In this document: piece by piece, positions 48,754-58,230 of the stretch
How the letters are laid out: each line of letters starts with the position of its first letter
How positions within the stretch are numbered: position 1 is the first letter of the stretch
Source of the DNA: RGIG5579 sp045602025
GTDB lineage: Bacteria; Bacillota; Clostridia; Oscillospirales; SIG627
Length of the DNA: 64,000 nucleotides
Direction of reading: 5' to 3'
Assembly (NCBI GenBank): GCA_045602025.1
Contig: JAZSAT010000015.1
Coordinates: 1 to 64,000, forward strand
Program-made: the position numbers and the translations under genes
Notes under the pieces: generated by a model
The model's database searches: none
The model's input: the letters and a program-made list of their open reading frames with translations, nothing else
Told to the model about the DNA's origin: nothing

Positions 48754-48784
48754 GATTGATTGCCTTCAAATTCCTTATCTTTTG

Positions 48785-48813
48785 TTTACATATTTGATTT
48801 TTCGTGGTATAAT
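48785..48813 (+). promoter_or_regulatory. uvrBA operon promoter
   Basis: TTTACA, 17 bp, TATAAT, 41 bp before the uvrB GTG. No LexA-type (GAAC-N4-GTTC) box is apparent around it. Confidence 0.8.
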
Positions 48814-48854
48814 ATCTTTAATGTGGATTTTTATGCAAAGAAAGGAGTGAGGAT

Positions 48855-50819
48855 GTGGATCACTTTGAATTGGTAGCAGATTATAAGCCTACGGGAGATC
48901 AGCCTGAGGCCATTGATGCCCTTGTAAAAGGACTTGATATCGGCCACAAGGAACAGACCCTTCTCGGTGTTACCGGCTCGGGCAAGACCTTTACCATGGC
49001 AAATATTATTGCCAAGGCAAACAGACCCACTCTCGTTCTCGCTCATAACAAAACCCTTGCTGCCCAGCTTTGCAGCGAATTCCGTGAGTTTTTTCCCAAC
49101 AATGCTGTGGAGTATTTTGTATCCTATTACGATTATTACCAGCCTGAGGCATATATTCCCGGGAAGGATGTTTATATCGAAAAGGACTCTGCGATCAACG
49201 AAGAGATCGATAAGCTTCGCCACAGTGCTACCTCCGCGCTCTTTGAGAGAAGAGATGTGATCATCGTTTCCTCTGTTTCATGTATTTACACTCTTGGTGA
49301 TCCTGCGGAATATTCCTCTATGACCGTGTCTTTAAGACCGGGGATGCTCCTTTCACGGGATGATCTTCTTCGCAAGCTTGTTGATATTCAGTATGAACGC
49401 AACGATGTGAATTTTGTTCGAAATAAATTTCGCGTGCGCGGAGATGTTGTTGATATTTTTCCTGCGGGTAACAGCGAAACTGCAGTCCGTGTTGAATTTT
49501 TCGGCGATGAGATTGATCGTATCGTAGAATTTCACGCTTTAACCGGCACTACTATTGCTACCTTGAATCACATTGTCATTTACCCTGCAAGTCACTACAC
49601 TACAAGCCTTGAAAAAAGAGAAAAGGCGATCCGCGAGATCGAAGCAGAGCTTGCAGAAAGAGTAAAATTCTTTGAAGAAAAGGGAAGAGTGCTGGAAGCA
49701 CAGAGACTTCGCGACCGCGTCAATTACGATATGGAAATGGTTCGTGAGATCGGCTATTGCAGCGGTATTGAAAACTATTCACGCATTTTCGCCGGGAATC
49801 CTCCGGGAAGCACGCCCTTTACACTCCTCGACTATTTCCCCGATGATTTTCTTTTGATGATCGACGAATCTCATGTTACGATTCCGCAGGTAAGAGCAAT
49901 GAGTGCCGGTGACCGCGCAAGAAAAGAAAACCTTGTGGAATACGGGTTCCGTCTCCCTTCCGCATTTGATAACAGACCGCTTCGTTTTGATGAGTTTGAA
50001 GAGAAGATCGGTCAAACCATCTATGTAAGTGCAACTCCCGCGGAATTTGAGCTTGACAGATCACAGCAGGTTGTGGAACAGATTATTCGACCTACAGGGC
50101 TTCTTGATCCTCTGTGCGAGGTGAGAAAGACCGAGGACCAGGTAGATGACCTGATCGGCGAAATATTAAAGCGTGTAGAGAAAAAAGAAAGAGTTTTGGT
50201 TGTTACACTGACCAAAAAAATGGCAGAAGATCTGACCGAATACCTGGCGGAAAAGGGCATTCGCGTGCGTTTTATGCATCACAATGTGGAAACCATGGAG
50301 CGAGTGGAGCTCTTGAAGGATCTGCGCCGGGGTGAATTTGATGTTTTGGTAGGTATCAACCTTTTGCGCGAAGGACTTGACCTGCCTGAGGTATCTTTGA
50401 TTGCGATTCTGGATGCGGATAAGGAAGGCTTTCTTCGCAGCCGCCGCAGTCTGATTCAGATCATTGGCAGAGCTGCACGCCATGTTGAAGGCAAGGTTAT
50501 TTTATATGCAGATACCGTTACCGATTCCATGAAAATGGCAATGGATGAAACGGCCCGTCGAAGGACCATTCAGGAAGCATATAACAAAGAGCACGGCATT
50601 ATTCCTCGAGGAATCGTAAAGAAGGTGCAGTCCCTTCCTTCCGTTACGGAAAAGCCGGACAAGAGCACAAAGAAGAAAAAAGAAAAAATGTCTGCGTCGG
50701 AAAAGAGCCGTCTTTTGGAAAAATTGCGGTTTGAAATGATGGCTGCTGCTAAACGGCTCGATTTCGAAACTGCTGCTGTTTTGCGTGACCGTATGCGTGA
50801 ACTGCAAGGTGAAAAATAA
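48855..50819 (+). CDS. uvrB: Excinuclease ABC subunit B
   Basis: A 654-residue nucleotide-excision repair helicase-like protein that verifies damage after loading by UvrA. Walker A GVTGSGKTFTMAN (near residue 38), the beta-hairpin YYDYYQPEAYIP, DESH box (IDESHVTIPQ), motif VI QIIGRAARH, and a C-terminal UVR domain (LEKLRFEMMAAAKRLDFETA) that binds UvrC. Full length. GTG start with AAAGGAGTGAGG. Followed after 18 bp by uvrA. Confidence 0.97.
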   Translation: MDHFELVADYKPTGDQPEAIDALVKGLDIGHKEQTLLGVTGSGKTFTMANIIAKANRPTLVLAHNKTLAAQLCSEFREFFPNNAVEYFVSYYDYYQPEAYIPGKDVYIEKDSAINEEIDKLRHSATSALFERRDVIIVSSVSCIYTLGDPAEYSSMTVSLRPGMLLSRDDLLRKLVDIQYERNDVNFVRNKFRVRGDVVDIFPAGNSETAVRVEFFGDEIDRIVEFHALTGTTIATLNHIVIYPASHYTTSLEKREKAIREIEAELAERVKFFEEKGRVLEAQRLRDRVNYDMEMVREIGYCSGIENYSRIFAGNPPGSTPFTLLDYFPDDFLLMIDESHVTIPQVRAMSAGDRARKENLVEYGFRLPSAFDNRPLRFDEFEEKIGQTIYVSATPAEFELDRSQQVVEQIIRPTGLLDPLCEVRKTEDQVDDLIGEILKRVEKKERVLVVTLTKKMAEDLTEYLAEKGIRVRFMHHNVETMERVELLKDLRRGEFDVLVGINLLREGLDLPEVSLIAILDADKEGFLRSRRSLIQIIGRAARHVEGKVILYADTVTDSMKMAMDETARRRTIQEAYNKEHGIIPRGIVKKVQSLPSVTEKPDKSTKKKKEKMSASEKSRLLEKLRFEMMAAAKRLDFETAAVLRDRMRELQGEK

Positions 50820-50837
50820 TCGAAGAAGGAAACAATT

Positions 50838-53681
50838 GTGGCAAAAGAAAACATTGTAATTAAAGGTGCAAGAGTGCATAATTTGAAAAATGTATCTCTT
50901 ACCATTCCCAGGGATAAGCTTGTTGTTTTTACCGGCCTATCGGGAAGCGGCAAATCTTCTCTTGCTTTTGATACGATCTTTGCGGAAGGAAACCGGAGAT
51001 TTGTGGAATCTCTTTCTTCCTATGCAAGAATGTTCTTAGGACAGGTGGATAAGCCTGATGTGGATAGCATCGAAGGACTTTCTCCTTCTATTTCTATTGA
51101 CCAAAAAACAACCAATAAAAACCCTCGCTCAACTGTGGGAACCGTTACGGAGATCTATGACTATCTCCGCCTTTTGTATGCAAGAGTGGGTATCCCTCAC
51201 TGCCCTATTTGCGGCAAAGAGATCAGAGCACAGTCCATCGATCAGATCATTGATCAGATCATGGCACTGCCCGAAGGTACCCGTTTTCAGGTGCTTTCTC
51301 CCGTTGTTAAAGGAAAAAAAGGCATGCATGAAAAGGTCTTTGATAAAGCAAGAGAAGGTGGTTTTGTCCGTGTAAAGGTTGACGGTTATGTTTATGATCT
51401 GGAAGAAGTACCTCCTCTTGATAAAAACAAAAAGCACGATGTTGAAATTGTTGTGGATCGTCTTGTAATGAAAAAAGAAATTCAGGCAAGACTGACCGGA
51501 TCTGTAGAAACAGCTCTGAAGCTTTCCGGAACAAGTGCAGTGATCGATCTCGTTTCTAAGTCCGAAGACGAGGAAGGAAAGTACCTGTCCTTTTCTACGG
51601 CCTTTGCTTGCGAAGAGCATAATTTCAGCATCGGTACGCTTCAGCCCCGTATGTTTTCATTTAATAACCCTTACGGTGCTTGCCCGAACTGTGACGGTAT
51701 CGGTGTGAAGCCAACCGTTTCACCTCAGCGTATTATGCCGGATCTGACGAAAAGTCTTTTTGACGGTGGTATTCAGGTCAATGGCTTTAAAACCATGAAG
51801 GAAAACAATTGGTCCGGCATCCTTTATAAGCAGGCACTGGCTCCCTTTGGAGTTACCTTATATACACCTTTTTGCGAGTATTCTGAGGCAGCAATGCACA
51901 CCCTTCTTTACGGAACAGGAAATGCGGAATATGTGATCCCGTTCAAGGAAGGAGGCGTTTTGCAAAACTACCGCACCAAATTTCACGGTGTTATCAACAA
52001 GATCCTGGAACGGTATAATACCTTCCGCGACTCCTACTATGAGGAATTCTTCGAAGATGTTGTTTGTCCCGAATGCGGCGGCAAACGCCTGAAGGACGAG
52101 ATCCTTGCTGTAACGGTAGGTGGGCTGAATATCTCCGAGTTCTGTGATCTTTCCGTAGAAAAAGAACTTGAATTTTTAGATAACCTTGTTCTTCCGGATA
52201 AAGAAAAGAAGATTGCAAAGGAAGTTATCAAGGAGATTCGTTCCCGCCTTGAGTTTTTGAGAAGTGTCGGGCTCGGATACCTGACCCTCTCACGAAAAGC
52301 GGGAACACTTTCCGGCGGCGAAAGTCAGCGTATTCGTCTTGCAACCCAGATCGGCTCCAGCTTGATGGGCGTTTTGTATATTTTAGATGAGCCCAGTATC
52401 GGACTGCATCAAAGAGACAATTCCAAATTGATCAAAACCCTGAAAAAACTTCGTGATACCGGAAATACCGTAATCGTTGTGGAACACGATACCGAAACCA
52501 TGGAAAATGCAGATTTTATCGTGGATATCGGTCCCGGAGCAGGGATCGGCGGCGGCAAGGTCGTTGTCTCCGGCTCGATGGAAGATGTGAAAAAATGCAA
52601 GGAATCCGTTACCGGTCAGTACCTTTCCGGTGAAAAGAAGATACTTGTTCCAACTGAAAGAAGAAAAGGTAACGGAAAAAGCCTTGTAATCAAAAAGCCC
52701 GAACAAAATAACCTAAAAGGGATGGATGTGACGATCCCTCTCGGAAAGCTTGTTTTGGTAACCGGTGTTTCCGGCAGTGGAAAGAGCTCCTTGATCAACG
52801 GTATTTTATACCCTTATCTTGCAAAAAAATTGAACCGTGCCAATACCATCCTCGGTAAGAGCGGAGAGATTTTGGGAGCAGAGGAGCTGGATAAGGTGAT
52901 TGCCATTGATCAGTCGCCCATCGGCAGAACACCCCGTTCCAATCCTGCAACTTATATCGGGCTGTTTACCGAGATCAGAAATGTATTTGCAAAAACACAG
53001 GATGCCAAAATGCGCGCCTTCGGACCGGATCGCTTTTCCTTTAATCTCAGAGGCGGCAGATGCGAAGCTTGTCAGGGCGACGGCACAGTGAAAATCGAAA
53101 TGCACTTTTTGCCCGACGTTTATGTAAACTGTGATGTTTGCAACGGCAAACGCTATAACAGAGAGACCCTTGAGGTGAAATTCAAAGGGAAATCAATTGC
53201 AGATGTTCTGGATATGACCGTTTCCGAGGCTTTGAAATTTTTTGATGCGATCCCTTCCTTGAAGAGAAAACTTCAGACCCTTTACGATGTTGGCCTTGGG
53301 TATATCAAGCTCGGTCAGTCCTCTACGACGCTCTCCGGAGGAGAAGCCCAAAGAGTAAAGCTTTCCTGTGAGCTTTCGAAGCGTAGCACCGGCAGAACCT
53401 GCTATATTTTGGATGAGCCTACCACAGGTCTTCATACGGACGATGTGAATAAGCTCTGTGCCATTCTTGACCGCCTTGTGGATGCGGGTAATACTGTTAT
53501 CGTGATCGAGCATAATCTTGATATGATCAAACGAGCAGACCATATCATTGACCTCGGTCCCGAAGGCGGCGATGCGGGTGGAACCATTGTAACAAGCGGT
53601 ACCCCTGAGGAAGTGGCCGCTTGCAAGGAGAGTTACACAGGTCAGTATCTTGCACCTATCTTAAAACAGAAAGGAAAATAA
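50838..53681 (+). CDS. uvrA: Excinuclease ABC subunit A
   Basis: A 947-residue damage-sensing ATPase with two ABC modules: Walker A GLSGSGKSSLAF (first) and GVSGSGKSSLING (second), signatures LSGGESQRIRLA and LSGGEAQRVKLS, and the zinc modules CPICGKE region, CPNCDGIG and CEACQGDG with CDVCNGKRYN. All catalytic elements look intact. GTG start at 50838 behind GAAGGAAAC. Acts with UvrB in the cytosol; UvrC is not in the window. Confidence 0.97.
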   Translation: MAKENIVIKGARVHNLKNVSLTIPRDKLVVFTGLSGSGKSSLAFDTIFAEGNRRFVESLSSYARMFLGQVDKPDVDSIEGLSPSISIDQKTTNKNPRSTVGTVTEIYDYLRLLYARVGIPHCPICGKEIRAQSIDQIIDQIMALPEGTRFQVLSPVVKGKKGMHEKVFDKAREGGFVRVKVDGYVYDLEEVPPLDKNKKHDVEIVVDRLVMKKEIQARLTGSVETALKLSGTSAVIDLVSKSEDEEGKYLSFSTAFACEEHNFSIGTLQPRMFSFNNPYGACPNCDGIGVKPTVSPQRIMPDLTKSLFDGGIQVNGFKTMKENNWSGILYKQALAPFGVTLYTPFCEYSEAAMHTLLYGTGNAEYVIPFKEGGVLQNYRTKFHGVINKILERYNTFRDSYYEEFFEDVVCPECGGKRLKDEILAVTVGGLNISEFCDLSVEKELEFLDNLVLPDKEKKIAKEVIKEIRSRLEFLRSVGLGYLTLSRKAGTLSGGESQRIRLATQIGSSLMGVLYILDEPSIGLHQRDNSKLIKTLKKLRDTGNTVIVVEHDTETMENADFIVDIGPGAGIGGGKVVVSGSMEDVKKCKESVTGQYLSGEKKILVPTERRKGNGKSLVIKKPEQNNLKGMDVTIPLGKLVLVTGVSGSGKSSLINGILYPYLAKKLNRANTILGKSGEILGAEELDKVIAIDQSPIGRTPRSNPATYIGLFTEIRNVFAKTQDAKMRAFGPDRFSFNLRGGRCEACQGDGTVKIEMHFLPDVYVNCDVCNGKRYNRETLEVKFKGKSIADVLDMTVSEALKFFDAIPSLKRKLQTLYDVGLGYIKLGQSSTTLSGGEAQRVKLSCELSKRSTGRTCYILDEPTTGLHTDDVNKLCAILDRLVDAGNTVIVIEHNLDMIKRADHIIDLGPEGGDAGGTIVTSGTPEEVAACKESYTGQYLAPILKQKGK

Positions 53682-53682
53682 A

Positions 53683-55449
53683 ATGATTCCCGAAAAATTG
53701 CAAACGGTATTGGATCAGGTAGAAAAGCCCGGTCGCTATATCGGTGGTGAATTCAATGAGATCATAAAAGATAAAGAGGGGAAAACAAGAGTTGCTTTTT
53801 GTTTTCCCGATACCTATGAGATCGGTATGTCAAATCTCGGTATGAAGATCCTGTACGGTGTTTTAAATGAAATGGAGAATGTTTGGTGTGAGAGAGTGTT
53901 TGCGCCTTGGCCCGATATGGGAGAGCTTCTCAAAAAAAATGATGTAGATCTCTATGCTCTGGAAAGCGGAGATAGTTTGAGAAAATTTGATTTTTGTGCC
54001 TTTTCCATCCAGTATGAGCTTTGCTATACCAACATCCTTTATATGCTGTCTCTGGCCCATATTCCTTTTTATGCAAAGGATAGAACGGAAGAACACCCCA
54101 TTCTTCTCTGCGGTGGCCCCTGTACATACAATCCTGAACCTTTTGCCGACTTTTTTGATATTATGTCCATCGGAGAAGGGGAGGAAGCACTCCCGGAACT
54201 GATGAACCTTTACGAACAATGCAAAAAGGAAGGTAAGTCAAAGGAAGAGTTTCTCCGCCGTGCTTCTCATCTAGAAGGATTTTATGTTCCTTCTCTTTAC
54301 GATGTGACATATAACGAGGATGGTACTATTTCATCCTTCAAACCGAAATATGAAGATGTTCCCGCAGTTATCAAAAAGAGGATTGTTAAGGATTTTGAAA
54401 ATTCCTTCTATCCTACAAAGCCTGTTATTCCTCATGTGGAAGCGGTTCACGACAGAACCGTCCTTGAGGTGTTTCGCGGTTGTATCCGCGGCTGCAGATT
54501 CTGTCAGGCCGGTATGACCTGTCGCCCTATCCGCGAGCGCAGTCCCGAGAAATTGGACGAATTGGCAAAGAAGGCAACGGAAGGAACCGGATATCCCGAG
54601 ATCTCCATGTGCGCTCTTTCCATTTCCGATTATTCCGGCCTTTCTCAAATGTGTGAAAAGCTTCTTCAGTGGTGCCCCGATGAAAAGATCCGTCTTTCAC
54701 TTCCTTCCATGCGTGTGGACAGCTTTTCACAAAAGATCATGGATGAAGTGCCCGGACTGAAAAAAGGCTCCTTTACCTTTGCTCCCGAGGCGGGCACACA
54801 AAGACTTCGTGATGTGATCCACAAGGGTGTTACGGAAGAAGATATTACCCGTACAATGAATTATGTGTTCTCTGCAGGCATGTGTGCCGTGAAGCTCTAT
54901 TTTATTGACGGACTTCCCGCGGAGACGGATGAGGATGTAAAGGGAATTGCGGAGCTTGCTCAAAGAGTCGTAAATCTCTACTATCAGAATCCAGATAAAC
55001 CGAAGGGTAAAAGCGTCAGTGTAAATATCAGTGTTTCTTGCTTTATTCCGAAGCCCCAGACCCCCTTCCAGTGGGTGGGGCAAAATTCCTTGGAAGAGGT
55101 AGAAAGAAAGCAAAAGCTTGTTCGTGAAAATATTACTACAAGAAAAGTCAGCTACAATTGGCACGATGCCAGATCAAGCCGATTGGAAGCGGTGCTTGCA
55201 AGAGGGGACAGACGCCTTTCCCGTGCCATTGTTCTTGCCTTTGAAAAAGGGCAGATCTTTGACTCATGGGACGAATATTTCAGCCTTGAAAATTGGGAAG
55301 AAGCTATCAAAGAGGCCGGACTTGATTCCTCCTTCTATGCAAACAGAGAGATTCCTTTGGATGAAATCCTTCCTTGGGATCACATCTCAGCACTGGTTTC
55401 TAAGTCGTATTTGCGCAGTGAGTACGAGAAGGCTATGAACATTTTGTAA
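53683..55449 (+). CDS. B12-binding-type radical SAM protein (TIGR03960-like)
   Basis: A 588-residue radical SAM protein. An N-terminal B12-binding-like domain (FCFPDTYEIGMSNLGMKIL, about residues 33-51) precedes the radical SAM barrel whose cluster motif is CIRGCRFC (about 267-274), then SLPSMRVDSF and a C-terminal segment with WHDARSSRLEAVLARGDRR. This matches the TIGR03960 family of uncharacterised proteins, usually encoded beside a DUF2344 partner that is not found here. It begins 2 bp after uvrA with AAAGGAAAATAAA, so it is part of the uvr operon. Substrate unknown; RNA or ribosome modification is a common conjecture. Confidence 0.87.
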   Translation: MIPEKLQTVLDQVEKPGRYIGGEFNEIIKDKEGKTRVAFCFPDTYEIGMSNLGMKILYGVLNEMENVWCERVFAPWPDMGELLKKNDVDLYALESGDSLRKFDFCAFSIQYELCYTNILYMLSLAHIPFYAKDRTEEHPILLCGGPCTYNPEPFADFFDIMSIGEGEEALPELMNLYEQCKKEGKSKEEFLRRASHLEGFYVPSLYDVTYNEDGTISSFKPKYEDVPAVIKKRIVKDFENSFYPTKPVIPHVEAVHDRTVLEVFRGCIRGCRFCQAGMTCRPIRERSPEKLDELAKKATEGTGYPEISMCALSISDYSGLSQMCEKLLQWCPDEKIRLSLPSMRVDSFSQKIMDEVPGLKKGSFTFAPEAGTQRLRDVIHKGVTEEDITRTMNYVFSAGMCAVKLYFIDGLPAETDEDVKGIAELAQRVVNLYYQNPDKPKGKSVSVNISVSCFIPKPQTPFQWVGQNSLEEVERKQKLVRENITTRKVSYNWHDARSSRLEAVLARGDRRLSRAIVLAFEKGQIFDSWDEYFSLENWEEAIKEAGLDSSFYANREIPLDEILPWDHISALVSKSYLRSEYEKAMNIL

Positions 55450-55460
55450 ATTTTAGAAAA

Positions 55461-55511
55461 AACGGCGAAAATCAGATGGGTTTTTTTAGGAATCTTCTTG
55501 ATTTTCGCCCG
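55461..55511 (+). terminator. Long-loop terminator after the radical SAM gene
   Basis: GGCGAAAATCA / TGATTTTCGCC with a loop of about 25 bases and a short CGTTTTCG tail. The 3' arm overlaps the -35 box of the rpsB promoter. Confidence 0.55.
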
Positions 55512-55526
55512 TTTTCGTGTTAAAAT
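55498..55526 (+). promoter_or_regulatory. rpsB-tsf promoter
   Basis: TTGATT, 17 bp, TAAAAT, about 105 bp before the rpsB ATG. Confidence 0.72.
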
Positions 55527-55532
55527 AATCCG

Positions 55533-55622
55533 AAAAAATTCACACACGGCCTTTTTCGCAAAGAAGGGTCGGCAGAAATGCTGTTCTTTGTTAGGACCGT
55601 GGCGGGTAAAACCCGGAAAGGA
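55533..55622 (+). promoter_or_regulatory. Structured 5' leader of rpsB
   Basis: The leader can pair CACGG (about 55545) with CCGTG (about 55597), enclosing CCTT/AAGG, GGTC/GACC and CAG/CTG stems, and ends in a CGGGT-AAA-ACCCG hairpin directly before the ribosome binding site. It could be the S2 autoregulatory leader, which exists in several phyla; the match to a known family is not established. Confidence 0.5.
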
Positions 55623-55630
55623 AAATAAAA

Positions 55631-56389
55631 ATGAGCAACATCATCTCTATGAAGCAGCTCCTGGAAGCAGGAGTTCACTTCGGACACCAGACCAGAAGAT
55701 GGAACCCCAAAATGGCAGAGTACATCTTCACCCAGAGAAACGGTATTCACATCGTTGACCTGCAGAAGACTGTGAAGAAGGTTGAAGAAGCATACAACTT
55801 TGTTCGCGATCTCGCTCAGGACGGTGGTACCATTCTTTTCGTAGGTACCAAAAAGCAGGCTCAGGACGCAATCAAAGAAGAAGCCCAGAGATGCGGTATG
55901 TACTATGTAAATGTTCGTTGGCCCGGCGGTATGCTGACCAACTACAAGACCATCAAGAAGAGCATTGCTCGACTCAACAAGCTGAAAAAGTTTGAGGAAG
56001 ACGGTACTTTCGATCTTCTCCCCAAGAAGGAAGTTCTTGAGCACAAGAAGGAGATCGCTGATCTTGAAAAGAACTACGGCGGTATCAAGGAAATGGAAGG
56101 TCTTCCCAGTGCGATCTTCGTAGTTGACCCCAAGAAGGAAAGAAACGCAGTTCTCGAAGCTAAGAAGCTCGGCATCCCCATGGTAGCAATCGTTGATACC
56201 AACTGTGATCCCGACGAAGCTGACTATATCATCCCCGGTAACGATGACGCAATCCGCGCAATCCGTTTGATCGCTTCCGTTATGGCAAATGCTGTTATCG
56301 AAGGCCGTCAGGGCGAAGACGCTTTTGCTACCGAGGAACCCGCAGAAGAAGTTACCGAAGCACCTGCTGAAGAAGCTACCGAAGCGTAA
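55631..56389 (+). CDS. rpsB: 30S ribosomal protein S2
   Basis: A 252-residue ribosomal protein of the small subunit. Family landmarks: MKQLLEAGVHFGHQTRRWNPKM, GGTILFVGTKKQAQ, RWPGGMLTNYKTI and PMVAIVDTNCDPDEADYIIPG, the last two given in overlapping short form. The C-terminus has an acidic EEPAEEVTEAPAEEATEA-like tail common in Clostridia. GGAAAGGAAAAT precedes the ATG. Co-transcribed with tsf 24 bp downstream; a structured leader lies upstream. Confidence 0.98.
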   Translation: MSNIISMKQLLEAGVHFGHQTRRWNPKMAEYIFTQRNGIHIVDLQKTVKKVEEAYNFVRDLAQDGGTILFVGTKKQAQDAIKEEAQRCGMYYVNVRWPGGMLTNYKTIKKSIARLNKLKKFEEDGTFDLLPKKEVLEHKKEIADLEKNYGGIKEMEGLPSAIFVVDPKKERNAVLEAKKLGIPMVAIVDTNCDPDEADYIIPGNDDAIRAIRLIASVMANAVIEGRQGEDAFATEEPAEEVTEAPAEEATEA

Positions 56390-56413
56390 TTGTAAGAAAG
56401 AGAGGACCTTACT

Positions 56414-57331
56414 ATGGAAATCAATGCCAAAACAGTTGCAGCCCTCAGAGCAAAAACCGGTATCGGTATGATGGATTGCAAAAAAGCACTTGTAGAAGCA
56501 AACGGTAATGAAGAAGAAGCAATCAAGATCCTTCGTGAGAAGGGCCTTGCTGTTGCTGCTAAAAAATCCAGCCGTATCGCAGCTGAAGGTCTCGTATCCA
56601 TCATTTTGGATACCGAAACCCACACCGCTGCTATGATCGAAGTTAATATCGAAACCGACTTTGCAGCAAAGAACGCAGTATTCGGCGAGTTTGTTAACGA
56701 TCTTTTGAAGATCATCCTCAAGACCCGTCCTGCAACCGTTGAAGAGCTCCTGAAGAAGGAATTCAAAGACGGTCTCGATGTAGAAGCTGCTTTGAAGGAT
56801 AAGATCTTCACCATCGGTGAAAATATCAACATCCGCCGCTTTGTAGTGATCGAAGGTGCTTCCGCATCTTACATCCACGGCAAGGGCAACATCGGTGTTG
56901 TTGTTAAGATGAGCAAGAACCTTGAAAGCGAAGCATTTGCTGAAGCTGCTAAGAATGTATGTCTCCAGGCAGCTGCAATGAAGCCCCAGTATCTGGATCC
57001 CGCTTCTGTTCCTGCAGATGTAATCGCAAAGGAAAAAGAAATTATCGAAACTCAGATCAAGAACGACGAAAAGAATGCAAAGAAGCCTGAAAAGGTTATT
57101 ACCATGATGGTTGAAGGCAAACTGAAGAAGTTCTATTCTACCAACTGTCTCACCGAGCAGGAATATGTTAAGGACGGTTCCTTGACTGTAGCAAAATATG
57201 TTGCTTCCGTTGCAAAAGAGCTTGGCGATGACTTCGCTGTTGCAGATTTTGTAATGTATGAAAAGGGCGAAGGTCTCGAAAAGAAAGAAGACAACTTTGC
57301 TGAAGAAATTGCAAAACTGACCGGTAAATAA
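56414..57331 (+). CDS. tsf: Elongation factor Ts
   Basis: A 305-residue nucleotide-exchange factor for EF-Tu. The N-terminal UBA-like domain (VAALRAKTGIGMMDCKKAL and ANGNEEEAIKILREKGLA) and the core with ETDFAAKN are diagnostic. The dimerisation/coiled-coil region and C-terminal VADFVMYEKGEGLEKKEDN are as in other Bacillota. AAGAGAGGACCTTACT precedes the ATG. Second and last gene of the rpsB unit. Confidence 0.98.
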   Translation: MEINAKTVAALRAKTGIGMMDCKKALVEANGNEEEAIKILREKGLAVAAKKSSRIAAEGLVSIILDTETHTAAMIEVNIETDFAAKNAVFGEFVNDLLKIILKTRPATVEELLKKEFKDGLDVEAALKDKIFTIGENINIRRFVVIEGASASYIHGKGNIGVVVKMSKNLESEAFAEAAKNVCLQAAAMKPQYLDPASVPADVIAKEKEIIETQIKNDEKNAKKPEKVITMMVEGKLKKFYSTNCLTEQEYVKDGSLTVAKYVASVAKELGDDFAVADFVMYEKGEGLEKKEDNFAEEIAKLTGK

Positions 57332-57338
57332 GATTATG

Positions 57339-57366
57339 AAAAACTCTCCTTCGGAGAGTTTTTCTT
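57339..57366 (+). terminator. First tsf terminator
   Basis: AAAAACTCTCC / GGAGAGTTTTT with a two-base TT loop plus C:G closure, then CTTTTT. Confidence 0.9.
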
Positions 57367-57382
57367 TTTAAATCTGATTTCG

Positions 57383-57415
57383 AAAAAGAAAGCGGTAACA
57401 CCGCTTCTTTTTTTG
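57383..57415 (+). terminator. Second tsf terminator
   Basis: GAAAGCGGT / ACCGCTTC with loop AAC, then a run of seven T. In tandem with the first. Confidence 0.85.
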
Positions 57416-57434
57416 CATTTTTTTATCTTTTCTA

Positions 57435-57463
57435 TTTACAAATTCATCTTTTTTTTGTAAAAT
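57435..57463 (+). promoter_or_regulatory. pyrH operon promoter
   Basis: TTTACA, 17 bp (with a T-run), TAAAAT, 32 bp before the pyrH ATG. Confidence 0.75.
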
Positions 57464-57495
57464 ATAGGTTAGAAATATGATATTGTGGAGGGACT

Positions 57496-58209
57496 ATGAA
57501 ACCGAAATATAAAAGAGTTTTGTTAAAACTTTCCGGAGAAGCTTTGATGCAGGGTGGAAAAACCGGTTCTATTTACAATTTTGACCTTTTGAATGTGATC
57601 TGCTCTAAGATCAAAGACTGCGTAGATATGGGTGTTGAGGTTGCGCTTGTTGTTGGTGCCGGTAACATCTGGCGTGGCAAGCAGGGAACGGATTTCCAAA
57701 GAGTTCGCGCAGACCATATGGGTATGCTTGCTACCGCGATCAACGCTCTTGCACTGCAAGACACTTTAGAGCACCTTGGTGTAGATGCCCGTGTTTTAAG
57801 TGCGGTTGAGATGGAAACCTTTACCGAAACCTATATTCGTGAAAAGGCGGTTTCTCATTTGAAGCACGGCAGAGTCGTCATTTTTGCCTGTGGCATCGGT
57901 AGCCCCTATTTTTCTACTGATACGGCAGCAGTTCTTCGCGCAAGAGAAATTGATGCAGAGATCGTTTTGCTCGCTAAGAATATCGATGCTGTATATACTG
58001 CAGATCCTAAGCTTGATCCCGACGCAAAAAAACTGGAGCATATCCGTTATATCGATGTTCTCGCTCAAAATCTGAAGGTAATGGATACGACAGCAACAAG
58101 CTTTTCTATGGACAACAAACTCCCTGTACATGTGTTCGGTTTAAATGACCCTGAAAATATTATTCGTGCCGTTATGGGCGAAAAGCTCGGAACGATTGTA
58201 GAAGCGTAA
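57496..58209 (+). CDS. pyrH: Uridylate kinase
   Basis: A 237-residue UMP kinase of the amino-acid kinase fold, making UDP for nucleotide and cell-wall synthesis. Seen: KRVLLKLSGEALMQ at the N-terminus, GAGNIWRG, DHMGMLATAINALALQD and SPYFSTDTAAVLRA, then the KNIDAVYTADP segment. In the nucleotide loop the common GGTGNPYF reads CGIGSPYF. GTGGAGGGACT precedes the ATG. Heads an operon that continues through frr, uppS, cdsA, dxr, rseP, ispG and polC. Confidence 0.98.
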   Translation: MKPKYKRVLLKLSGEALMQGGKTGSIYNFDLLNVICSKIKDCVDMGVEVALVVGAGNIWRGKQGTDFQRVRADHMGMLATAINALALQDTLEHLGVDARVLSAVEMETFTETYIREKAVSHLKHGRVVIFACGIGSPYFSTDTAAVLRAREIDAEIVLLAKNIDAVYTADPKLDPDAKKLEHIRYIDVLAQNLKVMDTTATSFSMDNKLPVHVFGLNDPENIIRAVMGEKLGTIVEA

Positions 58210-58230
58210 TTTAAGAAAGGAATATTTGTT

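Noticed and set aside
55520..56878. 452-residue frame antisense to rpsB and tsf
   Set aside because: Spans two certain genes and their leader; codon-bias shadow.
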